The notes: generated from the sequence alone by a model not told the origin. 64,000 nt of DNA from an uncultured Desulfobacter sp. (GCF_963664415.1 NZ_OY761443.1:248001-312000); one strand, 5' to 3'. Shown: positions 43,251 through 52,384, counted from the first letter of the stretch. Numbers and translations: made by a program.

Positions 43251-44567
43251 ATGGTAAACAAGCGGCACATTTCTTTCGGTTTTGTAATTCTTGCCACTCC
43301 GTTGGCTGCCTTGGCTGGAGACGGCACAGTAATTGATAGCGGAAACACGAGCTGGATGTTAATTTCAACTGCGCTGGTTCTACTCATGCTGCCGGGCCTG
43401 GCTATGTTTTACGGTGGACTGGTACGTTCAAAAAATGTTTTGGGAACCATGATGCACACCTTTGTATCCATGGCAGTGATCGGCGTGCTGTGGGTAGTCT
43501 GTGGATATTCATTAACATTTGGAAAGAGCATTATGGGGGGACTTGTCGGCTGGAACAGCGATTTCTTTTTCCTCAAGGGAATCGATGAAGCAGTCACCAA
43601 CGGGATTCCGGAATATATCATTGCCATGTTCCAAGGGAAATTTGCCATCATCACGCCGGCCTTGATCAGTGGCGCTCTGGCAGAGCGAATTTATTTAAGA
43701 GGATATATCCTGTTTATTTCTCTGTGGTTTCTAGTGGTTTACACGCCACTTTGCCACTGGGTCTGGGCATCGGACGGCTGGTTGTTCAATACCGGTGCAT
43801 CCGGAGTGATTGACCTGGCCGGTGGATTGGTCATCCATGTATCGGCCGGAATCAGCGCCCTGGTGGCGGCCATCTATTTGGGGCCCCGGCTGGGACATCC
43901 CAGAATTGCCACCCCGCCCAACAACCTGACCATGACCCTCATTGGCGCCGGCTTGCTGTGGGTGGGCTGGTTTGGTTTTAATGCCGGCTCTACCCTTCAG
44001 AGCGGTCTGGATTCTGCCAGAGCCCTGACCATGACCCAGGTTTCGGCTGCCAGTGGCGCACTGGTCTGGCTGTGTATGGAAGGGATTATGTACAAAAAGG
44101 CATCTGCCCTTGGTTTTGCGTCCGGCACCCTGGCCGGCCTGGTGGTAATCACCCCTGCGGCCGCAGTTGTCCAACCCCTGGGAGCCCTGTTCCTGGGAGC
44201 GGCATCCACCGTAGTGTGTTTTTATGCGCTTCAACTTAAAATGAAGCTGGGCTATGATGATACACTGGACTGTTTTGGCATCCATGGTGTAGGCAGCGCG
44301 TTGGGGGTTGTTCTGCTCAGCTTTTTCATCCGCGATTCCTGGATGGCATCAGCAAGCGAGGCAGCCGGCCGGACCTGGACGGCTTTTGATCAGTTGTTGG
44401 TGCAACTCAAAGGATTGGGCGCAACGATCCTGCTTGCCGGCGTCGCAACCATTATCCTGTGCATAATTGTGGAAAAAACAGTCGGCTTCAGACTGGATGA
44501 AGAGAGTGAATATAGAGGGCTTGACCAGTCACTTCATGGCGAGAGAGGGTATGATTTCTCATCCTGA
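43251..44567 (+). CDS. amt: Ammonium transporter (Amt/Rh family)
   Basis: This 438-residue inner-membrane channel begins with a cleavable signal-like helix (ending AALAGDG) and has 11 helices. It carries AMFYGGLVRSKNVLGTMMH, SGALAERIYLRGYILF, DLAGGLVIHVSAGISALVAA (first pore His) and DDTLDCFGIHGVGSALGVVL (second pore His). It takes up NH3 from NH4+. GGAG lies 8-11 nt before the ATG. No PII gene (glnB/glnK) follows directly, which is unlike many amt operons. It ends at an intrinsic terminator. Confidence 0.96.
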   Translation: MVNKRHISFGFVILATPLAALAGDGTVIDSGNTSWMLISTALVLLMLPGLAMFYGGLVRSKNVLGTMMHTFVSMAVIGVLWVVCGYSLTFGKSIMGGLVGWNSDFFFLKGIDEAVTNGIPEYIIAMFQGKFAIITPALISGALAERIYLRGYILFISLWFLVVYTPLCHWVWASDGWLFNTGASGVIDLAGGLVIHVSAGISALVAAIYLGPRLGHPRIATPPNNLTMTLIGAGLLWVGWFGFNAGSTLQSGLDSARALTMTQVSAASGALVWLCMEGIMYKKASALGFASGTLAGLVVITPAAAVVQPLGALFLGAASTVVCFYALQLKMKLGYDDTLDCFGIHGVGSALGVVLLSFFIRDSWMASASEAAGRTWTAFDQLLVQLKGLGATILLAGVATIILCIIVEKTVGFRLDEESEYRGLDQSLHGERGYDFSS

Positions 44568-44877
44568 TCGGTAAACATTCACACAAAAAAACCACAAATG
44601 CCCGGTGTTTTTTCAAAAACACCGGGTTATTAACCTTCCTGCCAAATACCGCCCTACCCAAAACCCAATATATCTGTTTATGCAGCCCCAGAATCAGGGT
44701 TGTTTTTTATTTTCCCCAAGATAGAGTCAGTCCGTCCCCGGACACTTTCAACCAAGGCACCCCCTTAAGGTTTGGTGCTTTGCCGCCAGGATTTGGACAG
44801 CCGGCACCGGCACAACAAGAAAACTGAATCAACAGGTAAAAAAAATAAACAGCAACACGCTAAATACAAAAGTCTCT
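44568..44877. other. Gap between amt and the dockerin-like gene
   Basis: It contains the amt terminator (44601-44626). The rest shows no gene and no clear promoter consensus. Confidence 0.4.
44601..44626 (+). terminator. Intrinsic terminator of amt
   Basis: CCCGGTGTTT and AAACACCGGG pair perfectly around a 6-nt loop containing TTTCAA, then TTATT. Confidence 0.8.
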
Positions 44878-45087
44878 ATGAATATTTTCAAATCTTTGTC
44901 ATTATTATCTGCTCTGTCCTGCTGCATTCTATCTTTTTCAGCGTCACCTGCACAAAGCGCCGTAAATCAATCATGTTACGGTGATCTTGACATGGATGGA
45001 GATGTTGACGGTAAAGATCTGGCCACTTGGCTGGTCACTGTCGGTGCACAGTCCGACAGACTGAAATCAGTTAAACAGCACCGTTGA
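44878..45087 (+). CDS. Short exported protein with a single dockerin-like calcium loop
   Basis: 69 residues with a signal peptide (MNIFKSLSLLSALSCCILSF, cut near SPAQSA) followed by CYGDLDMDGDVDGKDLATWL. The D-x-D-x-D-x-D-x3-D spacing is that of one calcium-binding loop-helix of type I dockerins. The second loop is missing, so it is either a tiny secreted protein or a truncated gene. No good ribosome site is visible. It lies at the edge of the exported-protein cluster and may belong to it. Confidence 0.5.
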   Translation: MNIFKSLSLLSALSCCILSFSASPAQSAVNQSCYGDLDMDGDVDGKDLATWLVTVGAQSDRLKSVKQHR

Positions 45088-45754
45088 GACGGTCAATTAT
45101 TAGCCTTAAAGGATGCCGATAGACCAAACATTTTTTATTAATTTTTTAGAATGAAAATCGGTGCAACCCACTCAGATCTTAAAGCTTTCGTTGTGGGCTG
45201 AGCCTGGGTATTAATTGACCAGGCTCAGCCCATGGCTGTTACTTAGTGCTGTAGAGGGATTCCGTTCTCCATTGACGACGTCTCGTCCAATAAATCAAGC
45301 CACGACACACTTCATCGGAATCTCTCCGAACAAAAAACGGATCGTTTTCTGCCGCAGCGAAACCGGCATCGTCTCCCAGTCCATCACCACCCTATATATC
45401 GACGAACAGGCATGGATACTTCATAAGCACTGATGTGGCAGTTGCACCAGAAATAAAGCGCGTCCGTCATTCCTGAATTTGTGAACCTACCGCCAGCTGC
45501 GCTGTCCCTGATTATTTTTTCACTTCAAATACAGTAGCCTTTCTAAATCGAATGTGCTATTTATTATGTAATCAAAAAAAGATGAACTCATATAAAATTC
45601 AACCGATGACTAAGTAAAATACTTACCTACAAAGTATAGTATCTGCATTAGGGAGAATACATACTTACAGTATGTTAAGCGTCTGGGCAGGCACTATAAC
45701 GCAGTAAGCGATTTTTTTTACGATGCCATCAAATTTAAAAGGAGGTCAGACCGA
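45088..45754. other. Intergenic region with two repeat types
   Basis: I find no credible gene; a 72-codon frame at 45215-45433 overlaps a hairpin and lacks protein-like composition. It holds hairpin-element copy A (45191-45246) and, at 45584-45735, a dispersed tract beginning AAAGATGAAC and ending TTTTTTACGATGCCATCAA. Part of this tract is also present at 13799-13835. Confidence 0.5.
45191..45246 (+). repeat. Hairpin element, copy A
   Basis: The 13-bp arms GGGCTGAGCCTGG (45195-45207) and CCAGGCTCAGCCC (45219-45231) are perfect, with an 11-nt loop, in a TTGTGGG...GTTACTTAG frame. Copies B and C are at 49570 and 52385. Confidence 0.7.
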
Positions 45755-46993
45755 ATGTTTAGAAAGAATTCTATTGTAATTTTAGCTTTATGTGTCGCAA
45801 TGCTTCAAATTTATGGCTGTAGCGGAATTATGAAAGCAAATCATTTTATTAGCCAGGAAAGGTATGATGAGGCCATACCTATTCTAAAAGAACAAATCGC
45901 CGAACGTCCGGATTTCGCCAGAGCAAGAAACAAGCTTGGCTTTGCCTATTTGAAGACAGGTCAGCTGGATAAAGCCATTAATGAATTTGAGAATGTTTTA
46001 AACAAAGTTCCTGATGAACCTTATGCGATTTTATATCTTGGAATGGCTTATCTGAATAAAGAGGAACTTGGCAAGGCCATGGACACATGGAAAATGTATA
46101 AAAACGTGCGTGCTCCCCTGGTAGAAGAAGAGATCAACCGCCTGATGACCGTGCTGCTGATCGCCCAAAGCCAACGTTCGGCCAAGACAGCCCTGGCACA
46201 GGAAGGACAATTAAAAACCAACAAGCCTGACGCAAATACAATAGCCGTCTGTTATTTTAATGACCTCTCAGAGGATAAATCCCTGCGCGCCTTCCAGAAA
46301 GGCCTGGCCGCCATGGTCGCCACAGATCTTTCCAAAATCAGAAACTTCAAAGTCATTGAGCGCCTGCGTCTCCAGGCGTTGTTGCAGGAGATGAAGCTGG
46401 GACAAACCGGTATCGTTGATCCAAACACAGCCCCTATAGTCGGAAAACTATTAGGAACAGAAAATCTGGTAACCGGCAACCTCTCTTTAGGAAGTATTCA
46501 AGTCGTTGCTTCCGTATCCTCTTCCAGTAACGAAAAAGTGCTGGGAAGCACGAGTACAAAGGTAGAACAGGAAAATTTTTATGACCTGCCGGGTCTGGTC
46601 ATTCAAAACTGTGCTGATATTCTCGGTATAAAGTTATCTGACGAAGAAAAAGCGGTCATCGGCGTACCCCATACAAAAGTATATCAGGCATTTATTTACT
46701 ATGGACAAGCGTTAGATGCCCTTGATGCCGGGAAATGGCAGGATGCCAAGAATTTATTTGAAATGGCATTGAAAGAAGATCCCCTATTTTATCTCGCTAA
46801 AAAAGGTAGAGATTCATGCCCAGGAAAGAACACACCCAGTATTGCCGAAATCAGTGTCATGACGGCAGTAGATCTGGCAAATGTGACTGAACGCTCTATT
46901 GATAAGGCCGAAGATCAACAGGCAAGGGCTGATAAAACAGCCTCGACTGCGAGTAAAGGAGGTTGCAGTGGCGGTAGTGGCCATAGCCACTGA
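45755..46993 (+). CDS. TPR lipoprotein with CsgG-like domain
   Basis: 412 residues. The signal ends LQIYGCSG, a lipobox giving a lipid-modified Cys near 22. TPR-like repeats (about 30-125) follow: ERYDEAIPILKEQIAERPDF, KLGFAYLKTGQLDKAINEFE and YAILYLGMAYLNKEELGKAM. The middle (about 160-310) is CsgG-like: NTIAVCYFNDLSEDKSLRAF, GLAAMVATDLSKIRNFKVIE and VGKLLGTENLVTGNLSLG. One further TPR and a Gly/Ser/His-rich tail (GGCSGGSGHSH) end it. CsgG forms the curli secretion pore; whether this version oligomerises is unknown. AAAGGAGG precedes the ATG. First gene of a four-gene rightward set. Confidence 0.78.
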   Translation: MFRKNSIVILALCVAMLQIYGCSGIMKANHFISQERYDEAIPILKEQIAERPDFARARNKLGFAYLKTGQLDKAINEFENVLNKVPDEPYAILYLGMAYLNKEELGKAMDTWKMYKNVRAPLVEEEINRLMTVLLIAQSQRSAKTALAQEGQLKTNKPDANTIAVCYFNDLSEDKSLRAFQKGLAAMVATDLSKIRNFKVIERLRLQALLQEMKLGQTGIVDPNTAPIVGKLLGTENLVTGNLSLGSIQVVASVSSSSNEKVLGSTSTKVEQENFYDLPGLVIQNCADILGIKLSDEEKAVIGVPHTKVYQAFIYYGQALDALDAGKWQDAKNLFEMALKEDPLFYLAKKGRDSCPGKNTPSIAEISVMTAVDLANVTERSIDKAEDQQARADKTASTASKGGCSGGSGHSH

Positions 46994-47128
46994 TAGCTAT
47001 TCTGCCAACACGTTATGCCTTTTAACGCCATGGGTTCCCCTGGTCAGACACCAAGGTTCAGCCTATAACAAAAGTTCAAAGGTTGATGTCAGTTACATAT
47101 AATTTCTTATAAAATCATTTAACACCTG

Positions 47129-47156
47129 GGCAGGACCAGCGGTCTCTGGTCCTGCC
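47129..47156 (+). terminator. Hairpin GGCAGGACCAG / CTGGTCCTGCC
   Basis: A perfect 11-bp stem with a 6-nt loop, followed by TTAAAAA. It lies between the TPR-CsgG lipoprotein gene and the next gene and may attenuate read-through. Confidence 0.65.
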
Positions 47157-47201
47157 TTAAAAATCAGGCATAGCGGCTGACGTAAAAAGGAGAGTTGTTT
47201 T

Positions 47202-47915
47202 ATGAAAATTCTTAGACGAGCGGTGACGGTGATGGCAGCATTGCTGTTGACCTTTGCATGGGTCGGCACAAAAAGGGTCCAAGCATTTGAGTCCGGTACT
47301 GCTGAAGTTAACCTAATCCCGAAAACTCTGGCCATTTTGCCCTTTGAGAACAATTCCGTGACTGACCCTGATCGGTACACGCCTCTCAGTAAAGGACTTT
47401 CAGCTATGCTTATCACGGATCTTAGCAAAAACGGAACATCTATGAAGCTGATTGAACGCGGAAAAATAGCATCCCTGTTAAAGGAAATCGCTCTAAGTCA
47501 GGGTGGCGCCGTGGACGATTCCACTGCTGTTCAGGCGGGAAAGATCCTGGGAGCCCAATGTATTGCCTTTGGTTCATTTATGGTGATCGCAAAACAGGTA
47601 CGCATTGATACCAGGATCATCAAAGTTGAAACCTCGGAGCTGATTATGGCTGAATCAATTGTCGGTAAAACTAAAAATTTCATGACTCTGGAACAAGATC
47701 TTGCCCAAAAAATCGCCGAATCCCTGAATGTTGCATTAAAGATCCAAGAGACCAAGTCCGGTAGCGATATTGAGGCAGCGCTCTATTTTTCAAAGGGATT
47801 GGACGCACTGGATAAAGGGGATAAGACGGCGGCCAGGCAGTTGTTTAAAAAGTGTATTAAACTGGATCCTGCCTATAAAACCCAGGTGGATAACATACAG
47901 GACCTGAAACTATGA
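47202..47915 (+). CDS. CsgG-family secreted protein
   Basis: 237 residues with a signal peptide (about 1-27, ending RVQAFES), then a CsgG/FlgO-type core: LAILPFENNSVTDPDRYTPL, SKGLSAMLITDLSKN, MKLIERGKIASLLKEIALSQ and AGKILGAQCIAFGSFMVIA. The last 50 residues form one TPR-like hairpin (AALYFSKGLDALDKGDKTAA). No lipobox is seen, unlike true CsgG. Its stop overlaps the next ATG by 4 bp. AAAGGAGAG precedes the ATG. A periplasmic accessory of the same system as the lipoprotein upstream is the simplest reading. Confidence 0.8.
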   Translation: MKILRRAVTVMAALLLTFAWVGTKRVQAFESGTAEVNLIPKTLAILPFENNSVTDPDRYTPLSKGLSAMLITDLSKNGTSMKLIERGKIASLLKEIALSQGGAVDDSTAVQAGKILGAQCIAFGSFMVIAKQVRIDTRIIKVETSELIMAESIVGKTKNFMTLEQDLAQKIAESLNVALKIQETKSGSDIEAALYFSKGLDALDKGDKTAARQLFKKCIKLDPAYKTQVDNIQDLKL

Positions 47916-49039
47916 AAAAAATGATATTGGTCATCTTGTTGCTTATACCGTTGTGTCTGTCCCAAGGCGTACAGGCTGAAGAAAAAATCGTTGAAACAAC
48001 TGGAAGCAGTGATCTTTCACGTAATGATGCGGTCCGGCAAGCTATGCGCTCGGCTGTGCAAGAAGCTGTAGGGACATTCATTCACACTGAAACCGAAGTT
48101 GAAAATTTTGAAATTAAAAAGGATAAAATTTTTTCCCGCACACAAGGGTACGTTACCCGCTATGACCTGCTTAAGGAATGGAAAGAAAGCGATACTTACA
48201 ATGTCCGTATAAAGGCGGAGGTCTCTTTGGACAAAATCAAAGATGACCTGATGGCCATGAAAATCCTGCTGGACAGTATGGAACGGCCCAAGCTAATGAT
48301 CCTGGTTGAAGAAAAATATGTCGGTATGGAAGACATGGGCATGCGCCTTGCTGAAACAGAGCTGTCCAATATGTTTACGGCCAAAGGCTTTGATCTGGTG
48401 GATAGAGCCCAAATCGAACAGATCAAGTCCATGGACCAGTCCCGTCAGGCTCTGGAAGGAAATACGGACGCAGCCAAACAACTGGGGCTGCAATTCGGTG
48501 CCCAGTATGTGATTCTGGGGAAAGCGGTACTCCAGGATGCGGGTGAGGCATTTGCCGGCAGTGGACTCAAATCCATTCAGGGCACGCTACAAGTCAAGGT
48601 GCTCCAAACCCATACCGGATTGGTCCTGGGTTCTGCGGTTAAAAACGGGGTTGCGGCGCATATCAGCTCTTTAACCGGAGCGGCAAAAGCCATGAAGGAT
48701 GCAGCTCAAAAAGCGGTGGACGAATACCTTGTTGAGACCGTGACAAATTCATTTCAGGATTTCCTCAACAACGGCGTTCCTTTAAAACTTTATATCACCA
48801 ACGTCAAATCATTTAAGATGTATAAGCAGGTCGCCGGGGCTGTGCAAACGCTGGAAAAGATGGTGAGCAGTAAAAAGGACGGCTGGAACAAAACCGGGGG
48901 AGTACTCGTGCTGGATCTAAGGTTTAAAGGCATCAGTGAAGAACTGGCAGACCTTCTGGATGGAAAGCGACTTGATAAAGGCCGCCTTGAAGTCGTGGAC
49001 TTGGCACCAGACCGGGTAGATTGCAATGTTGTACAGTAG
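47912..49039 (+). CDS. FlgT-like periplasmic protein
   Basis: 375 residues. The signal peptide ends GVQAEEK. An N-terminal domain similar to FlgT_N (SSDLSRNDAVRQAMRSAVQE, AVGTFIHTETEVENFEIK, GYVTRYDLLKEW) is followed by a middle domain with KLMILVEEKYVGMEDMGMRL and FGAQYVILGKAVL, again CsgG/FlgT-like. FlgT normally stabilises the outer-membrane ring of polar flagella. No flagellar genes are nearby, so here it more likely serves the same envelope assembly as the CsgG-like genes. Coupled by a 4-bp overlap to the previous gene. Confidence 0.7.
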   Translation: MKKMILVILLLIPLCLSQGVQAEEKIVETTGSSDLSRNDAVRQAMRSAVQEAVGTFIHTETEVENFEIKKDKIFSRTQGYVTRYDLLKEWKESDTYNVRIKAEVSLDKIKDDLMAMKILLDSMERPKLMILVEEKYVGMEDMGMRLAETELSNMFTAKGFDLVDRAQIEQIKSMDQSRQALEGNTDAAKQLGLQFGAQYVILGKAVLQDAGEAFAGSGLKSIQGTLQVKVLQTHTGLVLGSAVKNGVAAHISSLTGAAKAMKDAAQKAVDEYLVETVTNSFQDFLNNGVPLKLYITNVKSFKMYKQVAGAVQTLEKMVSSKKDGWNKTGGVLVLDLRFKGISEELADLLDGKRLDKGRLEVVDLAPDRVDCNVVQ

Positions 49040-49107
49040 CGTTAATCCGCATTCTTTTTGACCAGCGCCTGACCGGATATTCGACAGGCAGAAATAAAGG
49101 GCTTTGC

Positions 49108-49506
49108 ATGATTAAATTGATAAAAATTATGGGTTTTCTATCCCTGGGGTTTATTTGTCTTTTCCACACCGCAGCTGCAGGCACGGGCCGTTTCTCCCCG
49201 CCCAAAACAGTAAGCCCCATCAAATATGAAGTCAATGGTCTGTCAGCCAATACGTTTTCAGATCGTACCCTTTTATATGTTTCAGGAAAAATAAAAAACA
49301 CCTCTTTTCACCCCTTGCAGGGATACGTCATTATCCGATTTCAAAATTCGAGCAAGTCGGAACTGGGGTATGTGGAAACAGACTTGAATAAAAACCTTCC
49401 TCTCCGGCCAAATGAATTGGGAGCCTTTGAGATTATCGTAAATATCAAGAACGAACCCGATATCCAGAATGTCTCCGTAGAATTTGTCAGTAACAGGGCG
49501 AACTAA
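49108..49506 (+). CDS. Small secreted protein with FxLYD-like domain
   Basis: 132 residues from the ATG at 49108 (MIKLIKIMGFLSLGFICLF), with a signal ending HTAAAGTG. An upstream ATG at 49021 overlaps the previous gene and adds a non-signal sequence, so it is rejected. The mature part is a single beta-sandwich: LLYVSGKIKNTSFHPLQGYV and IIRFQNSSKSELGYVETDLN, then LRPNELGAFEIIV, resembling FxLYD domains. Function unknown. Last of the rightward gene set. Confidence 0.65.
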   Translation: MIKLIKIMGFLSLGFICLFHTAAAGTGRFSPPKTVSPIKYEVNGLSANTFSDRTLLYVSGKIKNTSFHPLQGYVIIRFQNSSKSELGYVETDLNKNLPLRPNELGAFEIIVNIKNEPDIQNVSVEFVSNRAN

Positions 49507-49569
49507 TGGCAAAAAGCCGGGACATACCAACAAAAAGCTTGAACGTATTGAATTTATATCATTGTTTTG

Positions 49570-49623
49570 TTGTGGGTTGACATAGGTATTGATAGACCAG
49601 GTCGGCCCATATCGTTAGTAATG
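49570..49623 (+). repeat. Hairpin element, copy B
   Basis: TTGTGGGTTGACATAGG, GATAGACCAGG and GTCGGCCCAT match copy A in order. The pairs TGGG/CCCA (49573-49576 with 49606-49609) and GAC/GTC are kept though the bases differ from copy A. It overlaps the last codons of the HtrA-type gene and lies between the convergent gene sets. Confidence 0.6.
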
Positions 49624-51114
49624 TTTTTTATTAAGGCTTTTGAATTTCAGGGATCGATCTGAAGAAATTTTATATTTTGCCAAAATTCTTTTATTTGATT
49701 TTTCAACAGCGTCCCTATTTAAAACGATTTTAAAGCCCCTGATATCTTCAATAATGTGATAATCCCCTTCCCCGTTCTCAAACGCTGTTATTAAATCCTC
49801 TAGGGCCACGATGGTTTTTCCGTTCACCTTTGAAATAATGCCATTAATGAATTCATGATATCCTATATTTACGTCATCAGGCAGGACCTGGGCCAGCATT
49901 ACAATATCCTTTTGATCTTTACTGGGAAATCCGTTGTAAAACAGATTTAAAAGTTCTGTAGGCGCATTTAAGGAAAAATCACTGCCACCGTATTCATACA
50001 GGTAGTTCATGGCCAAAGCCTCAAAAACCAATCCGCCAATAATATAAAATTCAGGTTCTGTTTCGTACTGCCTGTAAGAAACAAGACGGCAACAATGAAG
50101 GGCTTTCGTCAGGGGCAACTCAACGGACACAAGGTTTCCCTTCCTTAAAACAGTCAGGGTTACTGATTCATTGATCTGTTTTTGCTGGATGATGAAACCA
50201 AGATAGGTCCTTTCCCCTTTTCTGAACTCAATGGTTCCATCATTTTCAATATTTAGATCGTTTATTTTTAAAAGCACATCATTGACTTCAAGATACCCAA
50301 TAGCTGGGGAATCCGGATAAATGGCGTTTATCAGCACTCCGGTCTGTATATCCGTCATCTGATAAAAAGCTCTCATGTCTTGGTTCTCCAGTTTCTGCAT
50401 GGAAATCCCAAATTCAGGAATGCCGTCCAAATGATTATCGGCAATATCTTTAAGAAAATGCCGAATCACCGGTATAGGAATCATATAACCGATATTTTCC
50501 GCCTGGGGTTCTGCATGATTTTGAAAGGCAATGCCGACGATTTTTCCATCTTTGAAAATCGGGCCGCCACTGTTTCCGTGATTAAGGGACGCGTCTAACT
50601 GACAGGCAATGAGATACGATCCGGCATGTTTATACTTCTTGTGTTCTACCCTTGACACGACGCCTTTGGTAATGGAAAGTTTGTCTCCGCCTTCGGGAAA
50701 CCCATAAGCATAGACTTCATCCTTAATACGGGAAAAATGTCCGAATCCTATGGGTACAATTCCTTTAAAAAAATCCGGGTCATTAACTTTGAGTAAGGCC
50801 AGATCGCTCTTATGGTCAATCATATCAACGATCGCGGTATATCGCTTAGCCTGACCTGATTTTCTAACCTGTAAAAAAGTATTGTCACAGACAACATGGG
50901 CGTTGGTTAAAATTCGATTGCCGTGAATAATAACGCCGGATCCGTGGCGTGAACTTATTCCTTTCATCTGCCATGGTTCATGGTAGTTATGCTCACTGTA
51001 GACCACATAAATTTTAACAACGGTGTCCTTTTCTTCAGCGAAAAGCGTAGAACAGGTGCATATCAAAAACAATACAGGAAAAATCCACGCAAATCTGGCC
51101 ATGGAACTATTCAA
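49615..51114 (-). CDS. HtrA/DegP-type serine protease with PDZ domain(s)
   Basis: This 499-residue exported protease has a signal peptide ending CSTLFAEEK and a trypsin-like domain (about 30-225). The full triad is visible: H73 in ILTNAHVVC, D104 in DHKSDLALLKV and S182 in LNHGNSGGPIF. A PDZ-type domain (about 235-335) is clear in GVLINAIYPDSPAIGYLEVN and DVLLKINDL. The C-terminal third (about 340-490) has a second PDZ-like part (IISKVNGKTIVALEDLITAF). Likely periplasmic quality control or maturation of the exported proteins in this cluster. The 5' end overlaps the upstream 98-residue gene by 8 bp. Confidence 0.85.
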   Translation of the reverse strand: MNSSMARFAWIFPVLFLICTCSTLFAEEKDTVVKIYVVYSEHNYHEPWQMKGISSRHGSGVIIHGNRILTNAHVVCDNTFLQVRKSGQAKRYTAIVDMIDHKSDLALLKVNDPDFFKGIVPIGFGHFSRIKDEVYAYGFPEGGDKLSITKGVVSRVEHKKYKHAGSYLIACQLDASLNHGNSGGPIFKDGKIVGIAFQNHAEPQAENIGYMIPIPVIRHFLKDIADNHLDGIPEFGISMQKLENQDMRAFYQMTDIQTGVLINAIYPDSPAIGYLEVNDVLLKINDLNIENDGTIEFRKGERTYLGFIIQQKQINESVTLTVLRKGNLVSVELPLTKALHCCRLVSYRQYETEPEFYIIGGLVFEALAMNYLYEYGGSDFSLNAPTELLNLFYNGFPSKDQKDIVMLAQVLPDDVNIGYHEFINGIISKVNGKTIVALEDLITAFENGEGDYHIIEDIRGFKIVLNRDAVEKSNKRILAKYKISSDRSLKFKSLNKKHY

Positions 51115-51403
51115 TCTGACTAAACGGTTTTTTTAATTGATTGGTAAAAATGACGGATTGCTTTTCTGACTTGATAAGACGGCTGTAAACCGTTTTTGTT
51201 TCCCCGGTGGCTGTATCGACGACAAAGGCACCGACCAAAGCGCCGCCATCAACCGGGGCCGCAGCCCATGACTGAAGTTGAAACCGGCCGTAATGGGGGG
51301 GCGGAGGCGAATTTACCGCGCCAAGAAATAGAATGCACAGCAGGGTCAGGGCAATTCCTAAAACAAAATACTTGATATGTTTGCTGAAAATCAAACGTTT
51401 CAT
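51107..51403 (-). CDS. Small signal-anchored protein
   Basis: 98 residues with a hydrophobic helix (about 12-30, IKYFVLGIALTLLCILFLGA) and a short exported part. The exported part reads HYGRFQLQSWAAAPVDGGAL, then VGAFVVDTATGETKTVYSRL. That second text resembles the short proteins in which a value is reported as attribute-like beta strands; I do not know the family. It overlaps the protease gene by 8 bp, so the two should be coupled. Confidence 0.6.
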   Translation of the reverse strand: MKRLIFSKHIKYFVLGIALTLLCILFLGAVNSPPPPHYGRFQLQSWAAAPVDGGALVGAFVVDTATGETKTVYSRLIKSEKQSVIFTNQLKKPFSQIE

Positions 51404-51467
51404 TTAATCATCCCAAAAATGAATTATTTTTTGGCCTTAGTCATATTTTAGGCCATACAAATTTCCG

Positions 51468-51538
51468 GTAGGTTGGGTTGAGGAACGAAACCCAACACCG
51501 ATAAGTTATTGGGTTTCACTTCGTTCAACCCAACCTAC
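51468..51538. repeat. 71-bp imperfect palindrome (GTAGGTTGGGTT type)
   Basis: GTAGGTTGGGTTGA at the left and TCAACCCAACCTAC at the right are exact partners. An inner ACGAAACCCAA/TTGGGTTTC pair continues the stem. This is a widespread type of intergenic bacterial palindrome. It separates the 98-residue gene from the LPP20-like gene. Confidence 0.8.
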
Positions 51539-51563
51539 GTTTTAGCCGATGTATGATCAAGCC

Positions 51564-52298
51564 CTATTTTTTTGCCTTTGCAAAATCATTGTGCTGGGCA
51601 CCAAATCCCTGGACTTCAATAATATCTTCTTGAATGCCAATATTTTTCCCCAGTATACTTGTCGCGTCTTTCACATTGAGAATCATATTCACGAATGCAT
51701 CTCCGTTTTTTTCCCAGCCATAATCGGAAACTTCTGCCAGGTAAAGTGTTGCAAGAAGCTTGGTTTTGACAACATCAGATTTAAGCAGGTAGTTTTCAAT
51801 ACTTGTTTTGGACTCGACCTGCATACCTATCAGACGTTTACCAAGTTCTTTGTATGCATCAATTTCAGCCGCCCTCAAGGCAGCAATTGCACCTGCATTT
51901 TTCCTTGTTGACGTGCCGTACCCCACGCGTCTGAATACCTTGTTCTGCAGGTTCATCTGTTCGCCGTCAATATTTTCCATCGTGGCTAATTGTACGGATG
52001 CTTCTACTTTGGCAATGTCTTTTTTGGGGTCATAAATGGGCGTGGAGAATTTTATATTTTTAATAAAGCCTTCGGTTTTGGTTTCAGTTACACTTTGATA
52101 GTTGGCTGCAATCATATCTTCTACAGATTCAGTGGCTCTGATTTTGAGTCCATATATAGACTCCACCAATGAACGGGATGCCTGAACTTTTGCGGCCATA
52201 ATGCTCATCAGTCTTTTATTCCCTGCCAATGCAGGTGAAAAAAAGCCAAAAAGAACAAGTATCAAAATCAACATCGTTGAAGTCGTTTTTTTTATCAT
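51564..52298 (-). CDS. LPP20/FlgP-like secreted protein
   Basis: 244 residues. The signal peptide ends SPALAGNK. A typical core has AGAIAALRAAEIDAYKELGK then RLIGMQVESKTSIENYLLKS, followed by a beta-rich tail (VEVSDYGWEKNGDAFVNMILN-like). The R-A-A-x-x-D-A-Y-x-x-L motif is a mark of LPP20/FlgP-type proteins that form outer-membrane ring or surface structures. No lipobox Cys is visible. Probably co-transcribed with the genes upstream on the minus strand. Confidence 0.65.
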   Translation of the reverse strand: MIKKTTSTMLILILVLFGFFSPALAGNKRLMSIMAAKVQASRSLVESIYGLKIRATESVEDMIAANYQSVTETKTEGFIKNIKFSTPIYDPKKDIAKVEASVQLATMENIDGEQMNLQNKVFRRVGYGTSTRKNAGAIAALRAAEIDAYKELGKRLIGMQVESKTSIENYLLKSDVVKTKLLATLYLAEVSDYGWEKNGDAFVNMILNVKDATSILGKNIGIQEDIIEVQGFGAQHNDFAKAKK

Positions 52299-52384
52299 AA
52301 ATATCTCACCTTCACTTATTCATATTTGTTACAGAATATTATATGAAAGAACTGAATTAACCGATTCGTTTCTTTCATTATTTT

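Noticed and set aside
45215..45433. 72-codon frame after the hairpin element
   Set aside because: It starts inside the hairpin, has no ribosome site and no recognisable protein pattern.
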